Of a stretch of DNA of 5,291 nucleotides, positions 1-5,291 are shown piece after piece; the stretch's first letter is position 1, and each line of letters starts with the position of its first letter. A program made the translations under genes and the position numbers. The notes under the pieces were generated by a model that worked only from the letters and a program-made list of their open reading frames with translations, ran no database searches and had not been told where the DNA came from. The DNA comes from Clostridiales bacterium (GTDB lineage: Bacteria > Bacillota > Clostridia > Tissierellales > Dethiosulfatibacteraceae), in NCBI GenBank assembly GCA_003446975.1, contig DMAP01000166.1:1-5291 (forward strand). The letters are read 5' to 3'.

Positions 1-1
1 T

Positions 2-667
2 GATCTGGTTACCTTGGTCACTCAGCAAGTGCATGTGTATGGTGGATTTGTTGAAGTGTCGGAAACTTACACCAACCAATACTCCTATTTTGATTCTGGA
101 ACCAACAAGAGAATAAACCTGAAGAATGGTTTTATGAGAGTATTGATTCCACAAGAGTTGTTTTATGAAGGATTCAATTTCTTTGCAGAAAATGGAGAAG
201 TTGTCAGTAAGAGAACCAACGAAGCAGATATGACTAAATACTTTTATGACATGGAAAACAAGGTTAAAAACCTGGAAGTACAAGAAGAAAGATTAAGAGC
301 ACTGTTCGATAGGGCTGAAAACATAACTGAAATCATGCAGATTGAGAGTGAACTCGAGAGAGTAAGAAGCCAGATAGACTCTTACACAATGGAGCTGCAG
401 GACATCAGCTACCGTGCCAACATGGCAACGATAACTATTGAGATTAGAGAAATACAAGGTAAGGACACCATCCGACCCGTAGATGATAATCTTTGGCAAA
501 GGGCAAAAGAAAGCTTTACCCAATCCATCAATGGTCTGATAGATGTATTTGAAAATCTTGTGGTATATGCATTTGCTGCTATACCGGTTATATTGATTGT
601 GTTGGTTATCGTAATCATAATGGCTTTTATCATCAAGAAAATCAGAAAAAACAAACAAACTAAATAA
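2..667 (+). CDS. DUF4349 domain-containing membrane protein, 5' end outside window
   Basis: The frame is open to the left edge, so this is the C-terminal 221 residues of a longer protein; the TTG at 14 is not a credible start. Visible in order: a YGGF motif (38-49) typical of the early part of DUF4349; a beta-rich stretch containing VLIPQE; a long charged helix likely to form a coiled coil (about 230-406) with the family-like pattern ENITEIMQIESELERVRSQI; then ANMATITIEI, matching the family's closing beta strand. One hydrophobic membrane span (about 560-637) is followed by a short basic tail, KKIRKNKQTK, which suggests the tail is cytoplasmic and the coiled-coil domain is outside the membrane. 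Family members usually start with a signal or lipoprotein peptide, which would lie upstream of this window. The biochemical function is unknown. A terminator directly follows the stop codon, so the gene is probably not cotranscribed with polA. The family call is from remembered motif patterns, not a search. Confidence 0.85.
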   Translation, partial: DLVTLVTQQVHVYGGFVEVSETYTNQYSYFDSGTNKRINLKNGFMRVLIPQELFYEGFNFFAENGEVVSKRTNEADMTKYFYDMENKVKNLEVQEERLRALFDRAENITEIMQIESELERVRSQIDSYTMELQDISYRANMATITIEIREIQGKDTIRPVDDNLWQRAKESFTQSINGLIDVFENLVVYAFAAIPVILIVLVIVIIMAFIIKKIRKNKQTK

Positions 668-687
668 AAATGATTATGAATTGCTCG

Positions 688-725
688 GGTTACTGTGCCA
701 AAAACCACAGTAGCCTTTTTCTTTT
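688..725 (+). terminator. Rho-independent terminator after the DUF4349 gene
   Basis: A 10-base-pair stem pairs GGTTACTGTG (688-697) with CACAGTAGCC (706-715), with one G-U pair, around an 8-base loop. A T-rich tract, TTTTTCTTTT (716-725), follows at once. It starts 20 bases after the DUF4349 stop codon and lies ahead of the polA promoter, so it separates the two transcription units. The structure was read by eye; no folding energy was computed. Confidence 0.9.
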
Positions 726-757
726 GGTTGCATCTTTATTATGTGTCGATTATTCCT

Positions 758-785
758 TTGATATATGTTAAAAATATGTTAGAAT
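758..785 (+). promoter_or_regulatory. Sigma-A type promoter for the polA-coaE-nicotinate PRTase unit
   Basis: A TTGATA -35 box (758-763, 5 of 6 matching consensus) and a TAGAAT -10 box (780-785, 5 of 6) are separated by 16 bases. A TG at 777-778, one base ahead of the -10 box, makes it an extended -10 promoter. Transcription would start near 792, giving a leader of about 20 bases that contains little besides the ribosome binding site, so no room is left for a riboswitch. The call is from sequence match only. Confidence 0.72.
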
Positions 786-813
786 AATCCCATATTTAAT
801 ACAGGAGATAAAA

Positions 814-3504
814 ATGAATGACAAGAAAATCATGATTCTTGATGGGAACAGTATTTTGTTTAGAGCCTTTTATGCTTTGCCACCCCTTAAAAACAAGAAT
901 GGCATCTATACAAATGCGCTGTATGGATTTCTTAGCATGCTATACAAACTTCTTGATGAGTATCAGCCTGACTATATATGTACTACATTCGATCACAAAA
1001 AGCCGACGTTTAGGCACGAAAGATTTAAGGAATATAAAGCCGGCAGAGCCCAGGCACCCAATGAGTTGGTTATGCAATTTGCTTTGATAAGAGAAATATT
1101 GGATGTACATAAAATCAGGCATCTTGAGATAGAGGGATATGAGGCGGATGATATCTCAGGTACTTTAGCGAATATGGCGTCGCAAGAAAACATGAATGTA
1201 TATCTGGTTACCAGTGACAAGGATTATCTGCAACTTGTCAGGGAAAAGGTAAATGTGTTGTTAACAAAAAAAGGGGTAACAAATACAGTCTTGTATAATG
1301 AAAATGTCTTGTTTGACGAGTACGGCATTACACCACAGCAATTTATTGATTTGAAAGGCTTGATGGGAGATTCATCCGATAATATTCCTGGCGTTAAAGG
1401 GGTCGGAGAGAAAACAGGTCTTAAGTTGATCAAAGAGTATGGATCAATTGATAGCATATATGAAAACATTGATCAGATCCAGGGAAAATTGAGGGAAAAA
1501 TTGGAGTCCGAAAAGATCCAGGCTTACATGAGCAAGGAACTATCTGAAATAATTGTCGATCTGCCATTGGACCTGACAATAGAGGAGCTGAAATACAAAG
1601 AACCTGATAAGAAAGAACTACTTGAAATGTACAAAGAGTATGATTTCAGGCTTTTTATGAATCGTATCAAACCAGATGAAGATAGACAGATGAATCTTTT
1701 CTCAGATGATTTAAATAGTGTTGAAAAAGAAGTGTTAAATAAGCCAATTGACGCTATAAAGGAAATCAGCACAAAGGTAATAATTAAAAACGCAAAAAAA
1801 ACCGGCGTCATCTGCCTTAAGTTTTTTTATGACGGAGAGCGATCTCTATACGCTTCACCTATTGCTCTTGGTATCATGACCAATGAAAACCAGATTTACT
1901 ACATTGAAGAAAATTTAGAAACAGCATTGACTGATCTGAAACCTGTTTTTGAAGATGGCGCCATAGAAAAGATAGGACATAATATCAAAGATGAAATCAT
2001 TATGCTTAACAAATACAATATAAGACTGGAAGGCATAGGTTTTGACACTATGATTGCCAAGTATCTATTGGAACCATCAGAAGCATCATATGATATTGAC
2101 AGATTGGTTTATGAATACAACAATACAGATATGAAATCAGAAAAGGATTTTTTAGGATCCGGTGTCAAAAAAGTAAGCTATAAGGAACTGGAGAAAAACC
2201 AAAGAAAAGCGTATATGTTCAATTATCTAAAAGGTATTTGGTCCATAAAAGCTCCTATGGAAATCCAACTGATGGAAACCGACATGGACAATCTGTTTAA
2301 AGAAGTTGAACTACCGCTTGTTAAAATAATGGCTTCAATGGAAATATTGGGATTCAAAATCAATATCGATGAGTTGAAACGAATCGGTGAAAAACTAAGC
2401 AACAAAATCTCTGTTCTGGAACAGATTATTCAGGAAATGGCGGGATCTGAATTCAATATCAATTCTCCCAAACAATTGGGACAAATCCTATTTGAAGAAT
2501 TGAAACTCCCCGTTATGAAGAAAACGAAGACAGGTTACTCAACAGATGTTGAGGTTCTTGAAAAGTTAAAAAATCAACACCCTATTATACAAAAAATAAT
2601 AGAGTATAGACAATTGACAAAACTCAACTCCACCTATGTTGAGGGCTTGTTGAATGTAGTAGACAAAGAGACAGGCAGGGTGCATTCGTCGTTTAAGCAA
2701 ACCATTGCCTCAACAGGTAGAATAAGTTCGACCGATCCCAACCTGCAAAACATCCCTGTCAAGACAGATGAAGGAAGAGAACTCAGAAAGATATTCGTTC
2801 ATGAAGATGATTACATATTGATAGATGCGGATTATTCACAAATTGAACTGCGCGTCCTGGCGCATTTATCAGATGACAAGAATTTGATTGAGGCATTCCG
2901 ATTGGGTGAGGATATTCACACAAAAACAGCTTCACAGGTATTCCATGTCACTAAAGAAGAAGTGACCTCCACAATGAGAGGCAGAGCAAAAGCTGTCAAT
3001 TTTGGTATTGTCTATGGTATAAGCGATTACGGATTGAGTCGTGATTTGGATATTCCTAGAAAAGAATCCAAACAATATATCGACAACTATCTAAAATTCT
3101 TCAGTGGTGTCAAGAAATATATGGATGACATCATCAGCAAGGGAAAAAAAGACGGTTATGTGGAGACCATACTCGGAAGAAGGAGATACATACCGGAACT
3201 AAGCTCAAGAAATTTCAATATCAGAGCTTTTGGAGAAAGATTGGCGCTTAACACACCGGTGCAAGGAACAGCTGCAGACATTATAAAAATCGCAATGATT
3301 AATGTGGATCAAGAATTGCGTAAAAGAAACATGAAATCCAGGTTGATACTGCAGGTTCACGATGAACTGATCATCGAGGCTCATATAGATGAAGTAGATG
3401 ACGTGAAGAAAATACTCAAAGAAAAAATGGAAAATGCAGTTCCATTGAAGGTGCCAGTAATTGTAGATTTGAATATAGGAGAAACCTGGTATGACACAAA
3501 ATAA
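814..3504 (+). CDS. polA: DNA polymerase I (5'-nuclease and polymerase active, proofreading domain vestigial)
   Basis: DNA polymerase I fills gaps in excision repair and removes Okazaki primers. It is 896 residues, complete, and the ATG has AGGAGA (803-808) five bases ahead. Residues 1 to about 290 form the 5' nuclease: LDGN (D10), FRHERFKEYKAGR, GYEADD (108-113), TSDKD (133-137), and GDSSDNIPGVKGVG (185-198), so the metal-binding acidic residues are present. About 300-480 is the 3'-5' exonuclease fold, but its catalytic carboxylates are missing: the D-x-E site reads LKFFY (335-339), the second motif reads HNIKDE (389-394) with Glu at the Asp position, and the third has Tyr471 for Asp. The polymerase domain has motif A DYSQIELR (D673), the O-helix RGRAKAVNFGIVYG (R722, K726, F730, Y734) and motif C QVHDEL (D850, E851). 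All these lie 32 residues before their E. coli counterparts, so the catalytic core is collinear. Phe730 matches E. coli F762. First gene of the unit; its end overlaps coaE. Confidence 0.99.
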   Translation: MNDKKIMILDGNSILFRAFYALPPLKNKNGIYTNALYGFLSMLYKLLDEYQPDYICTTFDHKKPTFRHERFKEYKAGRAQAPNELVMQFALIREILDVHKIRHLEIEGYEADDISGTLANMASQENMNVYLVTSDKDYLQLVREKVNVLLTKKGVTNTVLYNENVLFDEYGITPQQFIDLKGLMGDSSDNIPGVKGVGEKTGLKLIKEYGSIDSIYENIDQIQGKLREKLESEKIQAYMSKELSEIIVDLPLDLTIEELKYKEPDKKELLEMYKEYDFRLFMNRIKPDEDRQMNLFSDDLNSVEKEVLNKPIDAIKEISTKVIIKNAKKTGVICLKFFYDGERSLYASPIALGIMTNENQIYYIEENLETALTDLKPVFEDGAIEKIGHNIKDEIIMLNKYNIRLEGIGFDTMIAKYLLEPSEASYDIDRLVYEYNNTDMKSEKDFLGSGVKKVSYKELEKNQRKAYMFNYLKGIWSIKAPMEIQLMETDMDNLFKEVELPLVKIMASMEILGFKINIDELKRIGEKLSNKISVLEQIIQEMAGSEFNINSPKQLGQILFEELKLPVMKKTKTGYSTDVEVLEKLKNQHPIIQKIIEYRQLTKLNSTYVEGLLNVVDKETGRVHSSFKQTIASTGRISSTDPNLQNIPVKTDEGRELRKIFVHEDDYILIDADYSQIELRVLAHLSDDKNLIEAFRLGEDIHTKTASQVFHVTKEEVTSTMRGRAKAVNFGIVYGISDYGLSRDLDIPRKESKQYIDNYLKFFSGVKKYMDDIISKGKKDGYVETILGRRRYIPELSSRNFNIRAFGERLALNTPVQGTAADIIKIAMINVDQELRKRNMKSRLILQVHDELIIEAHIDEVDDVKKILKEKMENAVPLKVPVIVDLNIGETWYDTK
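3477..3482 (+). promoter_or_regulatory. Ribosome binding site for coaE inside polA
   Basis: AGGAGA lies 8 bases before the coaE ATG at 3491 and is inside the last codons of polA. It supports that ATG as the true start despite the 14-base overlap, and suggests translational coupling between the two genes. Confidence 0.8.
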
Positions 3505-4099
3505 ACGCATAATAGTAATCACTGGTGGGATTGCAACCGGTAAAAGCACAGTCTCAGATTATATTAGATCAAAGGGATATGAAATAATAGATTCAGACCA
3601 CATAGTGCATGATCTATATAAAAAAGGCAACAGCATTTACCTCTCAATCATTAGAATGGCTGGTATTGAAGTGCTCAATGAAAATAATGAGATTGATAGA
3701 TCGAAGCTAGTCAAGTATGTTTTTTCATCAGAAACAAGAAGAAAAGAAGTCAATAGATTGGTTCATAAAGCGGTTATTGAGAGAATTAACGAAGAAATCT
3801 CAAAAACAAAAGGGAACACCGTCTTTGTAGATATTCCCCTAATGCTGGAAGAGAAAGAAAATCTGATTAATTATGGATTGGTATACAATCAGATATGGCT
3901 GGTCTACACTACCAAAGCAATGCAGATTGAAAGACTTTTCAAAAGAGATAAAAGAGACAAATCAGAATCGTTGAAAATCCTTGATGCACAGATGGATATA
4001 AAGGAGAAAAGAAATCAAGCTGATATTATCATTGAGAATATTGGAACTCTGGAAGAATTGAAACAGCAGGTTGATCGCTTATTGGAACAAACGGAATAA
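3491..4099 (+). CDS. coaE: Dephospho-CoA kinase
   Basis: CoaE phosphorylates the 3'-hydroxyl of the ribose in dephospho-CoA with ATP, the last step of coenzyme A synthesis, in the cytoplasm. The 202-residue length is normal. An N-terminal P-loop, GGIATGKST (residues 12-20), is followed by the substrate-side DSD motif (34-36). Further on come VDIPLMLEE (113-121), equivalent to the family's PLLFE segment, QIERLFKRD (145-153) for the arginine-containing lid, the conserved Gln167, and ADIIIENIG (177-185), matching the family's closing AD-x-VI-x-N-x-G. The start is set by AGGAGA within polA, and the ATG overlaps the polA end by 14 bases in another frame. Several positions are unusual for the family: His-Lys for the common His-Pro after the fourth helix (NRLVHKAV), HD after DSDHIV where AR is usual, and LMLEE for LLFE. 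The nucleotide-binding site looks intact, so an active enzyme is expected. polA-coaE adjacency is common in Firmicutes and supports the call. Confidence 0.95.
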   Translation: MTQNKRIIVITGGIATGKSTVSDYIRSKGYEIIDSDHIVHDLYKKGNSIYLSIIRMAGIEVLNENNEIDRSKLVKYVFSSETRRKEVNRLVHKAVIERINEEISKTKGNTVFVDIPLMLEEKENLINYGLVYNQIWLVYTTKAMQIERLFKRDKRDKSESLKILDAQMDIKEKRNQADIIIENIGTLEELKQQVDRLLEQTE

Positions 4100-4114
4100 T
4101 ACAAATAAACCATT

Positions 4115-4119
4115 GGAGG
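4115..4119 (+). promoter_or_regulatory. Ribosome binding site deciding the start of the nicotinate PRTase
   Basis: A full GGAGG sits five bases before the ATG at 4125. This favours that ATG over an in-frame TTG at 4071, which lies inside coaE, has no comparable site and would add 18 residues unlike the family's N-terminus. Confidence 0.88.
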
Positions 4120-4124
4120 AATCA

Positions 4125-5162
4125 ATGAAGCAAATTGAAAGTTTGGATGATGTGAAGAACATCCAGTTGACAGATGAGAGCAAGCGGCTTTTTTCAGCAA
4201 GTCACGAGGAAATTTATGCGGGATTGACCACAGATATCTATTTTATTAGAACATTGGATATTCTAAAGGAAATGAATCTGGACGAAAGTATAGTTACAGC
4301 TGAAATATTTGCACGCAAAAAAGGTATTCTTGTAGGACTAAATGAAGTTTATGAAATCCTAAAAGATAAGGATATAGAGGTCTGGGCGATAGAGGAAGGA
4401 TCTGAGTTTGTCGAGAAAGAGACTCTTCTCAGAATACGAGGTAAATACAGTGAATTCGCTATCTTTGAATCAATCATTCTCGGATGTCTGGCAAGCCCTT
4501 CGGGTTGGGCCACCGCAGCAAGAGAGGTAAAAGAAGCCTGTGGAGATTCAAGCTTTACGATTTTTGGGACAAGACACCTTCATCCTGCTGTGTCACCGGT
4601 GATGGAAAGGGCAGCAATAATCGGTGGTGCCAGTGGTGCCAGTAATGTACTGGCTGCTAAAAAGATGGGAATGGAACCCATGGGAACCTTGCCGCATGCG
4701 GCATTTTTGATTGCAGGGGATACCGTGGAATTGGCAAAAATCTATGACAGATTGATGCCGCCGGAACACAAACGGATTGTATTGATCGATACATTTAAAG
4801 ATGAAGTTGAGGAGACTCTTAGAGTTGCGAAAGCTTTGGGCAAGAATTTGTTTGCCATCAGACTGGATACTCCAAGCGAAAGAGGGGGAGTAAGCCCTGA
4901 GCTTGTCAATGAGGTCAGACAGCATCTGGATCTCAATGGTTACACCTGGGTCAAGATATTTGTCTCTGGAGGGCTATACCCTGAAAAGATTAGACTTCTC
5001 CGAGCAGCTGGAGCAGATGCGTTTGGTGTTGGCAGCTATATTTCAGGAGCCCCGGCTATCGATATGACTATGGATATCAAGGAAGTAAATGACAAGCCAA
5101 TTTCCAAGAGAGGTAGATTACCGGGAATGGTTTCAAATGATAAACTGAAGAAATTAATATAA
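4125..5162 (+). CDS. pncB: Nicotinate phosphoribosyltransferase, short (about 345-residue) subfamily
   Basis: The likely reaction joins nicotinate to PRPP, with ATP hydrolysis, to make nicotinate mononucleotide, the entry step of the Preiss-Handler route to NAD. The protein has 345 residues from the ATG set by GGAGG. Segments resembling the type II phosphoribosyltransferase fold appear in order: an N-terminal part with GLTTDIYFIRTLDIL; SGWATAAREV; FGTRHLHP (147-154, R150); a glycine-rich loop GGASGASN (167-174); GTLPHA (187-192), whose His191 may correspond to the histidine phosphorylated in nicotinate PRTases; LIDT (D222); RLDTPSERGG (D248); and the phosphate-binding pieces SGG (281-283) and GVGSYISG (301-308). 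The length fits the short group known from archaea and some Clostridia, rather than the roughly 400-residue PncB or 480-residue clostridial forms. Quinolinate PRTase is a relative but is shorter, near 280 residues. The gene begins 25 bases after coaE and is probably cotranscribed. The symbol pncB is used for function; orthology to enteric PncB is not implied. Confidence 0.88.
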   Translation: MKQIESLDDVKNIQLTDESKRLFSASHEEIYAGLTTDIYFIRTLDILKEMNLDESIVTAEIFARKKGILVGLNEVYEILKDKDIEVWAIEEGSEFVEKETLLRIRGKYSEFAIFESIILGCLASPSGWATAAREVKEACGDSSFTIFGTRHLHPAVSPVMERAAIIGGASGASNVLAAKKMGMEPMGTLPHAAFLIAGDTVELAKIYDRLMPPEHKRIVLIDTFKDEVEETLRVAKALGKNLFAIRLDTPSERGGVSPELVNEVRQHLDLNGYTWVKIFVSGGLYPEKIRLLRAAGADAFGVGSYISGAPAIDMTMDIKEVNDKPISKRGRLPGMVSNDKLKKLI

Positions 5163-5164
5163 TC

Positions 5165-5200
5165 ATAAACATATCCTTTACAAAACTATGTTTATTTCTT
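5165..5200 (+). terminator. AT-rich inverted repeat, possible weak terminator of the operon
   Basis: ATAAACATA (5165-5173) pairs perfectly with TATGTTTAT (5187-5195) around a 13-base loop, and TTCTT follows. It starts three bases after the stop codon of the nicotinate PRTase, the expected place for an operon terminator. The stem has only one G-C pair and the T tract is short, so termination could be weak. It overlaps the promoter proposed for the downstream tRNA and might instead be an operator. Confidence 0.5.
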
Positions 5201-5205
5201 ATAAT
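5177..5205 (+). promoter_or_regulatory. Near-consensus sigma-A promoter for the tRNA-Leu gene
   Basis: TTTACA (5177-5182, 5 of 6 of the -35 consensus) and TATAAT (5200-5205, perfect -10) are separated by the ideal 17 bases. Transcription would start near 5212 and give a 5' leader of about 34 bases to be removed by RNase P at 5246. A strong promoter of this kind is what a tRNA gene or tRNA cluster would need. No other features are seen in 5206-5245. Confidence 0.75.
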
Positions 5206-5245
5206 AATAAAGCGGTCTAAAGCATCAACAAGACAGCATAAGCAT

Positions 5246-5291
5246 GCGGAGGTGCTGGAATCGGCAGACAGGCACGTTTGAGGGGCGTGTG
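5246..5291 (+). tRNA. tRNA-Leu (anticodon GAG), 3' half outside window
   Basis: This is the first 46 bases of a class II tRNA. The acceptor 5' strand is GCGGAGG (5246-5252), then T8 and G9. A three-pair D stem, CTG (5255-5257) with CAG (5269-5271), encloses an 11-base loop, GAATCGGCAGA, very like bacterial leucine tRNAs. The anticodon stem pairs CACGT (5273-5277) with GCGTG (5285-5289), with one U-G pair, around the loop TTGAGGG. The anticodon GAG at 5280-5282 reads CUC and CUU leucine codons. The long variable arm, T arm and acceptor 3' strand are cut off, so acceptor pairing and an encoded CCA cannot be checked. The layout matches E. coli leuU closely, base class by base class. Confidence 0.93.

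Noticed and set aside
14..16. TTG as a start codon of the first gene
   Set aside because: The frame is open to the window edge, there is no ribosome binding site, and the conserved domain already extends across this point, so the gene simply starts upstream.
668..813. Possible riboswitch or small RNA ahead of polA
   Set aside because: The space is accounted for by the terminator at 688-725 and the promoter at 758-785; the remaining leader of about 20 bases is too short for a structured element.
1266..1272. In-frame A-AAA-AAA run in polA, with a similar one at 3144-3150
   Set aside because: Such runs arise easily from Lys codons in AT-rich genes, and both lie inside essential domains with no sign of a programmed shift.
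4071..4124. Longer N-terminus for the nicotinate PRTase from a TTG inside coaE
   Set aside because: The added 18 residues look like out-of-frame coaE and linker sequence, while a full GGAGG stands in front of the ATG at 4125.
4626..4643. Perfect tandem repeat of 9 bases (GGTGCCAGT twice)
   Set aside because: It encodes the Gly-Ala-Ser residues of the conserved GGASGASN loop, so protein constraint explains it.
293..4936. Antisense and alternative-frame open frames across the genes
   Set aside because: They have no ribosome binding sites and no recognisable domains, and they lie wholly over strongly conserved coding sequence on the + strand.

Overview
This window looks like ordinary chromosomal housekeeping DNA from a low-GC Gram-positive bacterium, most likely a member of the Clostridia. 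The grounds are AT-rich coding sequence, strong GGAGG-type ribosome binding sites, a DNA polymerase I whose proofreading site has decayed (as in Bacillus and many Clostridia), and a DUF4349 membrane protein beside polA-coaE. Every recognisable gene is on the + strand. I cannot name the genus from sequence alone.

Layout: (1) Bases 2-667 are the 3' part of a DUF4349-type membrane-anchored coiled-coil protein whose start lies outside the window. (2) Bases 668-813 hold a good Rho-independent terminator (688-725) followed by a convincing extended -10 sigma-A promoter (758-785). (3) Bases 814-5162 look like one three-gene transcription unit: polA (DNA polymerase I), coaE (dephospho-CoA kinase, overlapping the polA end by 14 bases), and a short nicotinate phosphoribosyltransferase starting 25 bases after coaE. 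(4) Bases 5163-5245 hold an AT-rich inverted repeat and a near-consensus promoter (TTTACA, 17-base spacer, TATAAT). (5) Bases 5246-5291 are the first half of a tRNA-Leu with anticodon GAG, cut by the window edge.

How the genes relate: polA serves DNA repair and Okazaki-fragment processing. coaE carries out the last step of coenzyme A synthesis. The third gene salvages nicotinate toward NAD. The two cofactor genes make a sensible pair, while polA next to coaE is a familiar Firmicutes adjacency rather than a pathway. The DUF4349 gene is insulated from polA by the terminator and is probably a separate unit.

I found no mobile element, CRISPR array, toxin-antitoxin pair, defence gene or clear riboswitch, and I see no case for a novel system here. 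The points most worth a second look are the lost proofreading site of Pol I, the coaE-nicotinate phosphoribosyltransferase linkage, and the tRNA promoter whose -35 box sits in the loop of the hairpin that ends the preceding operon.
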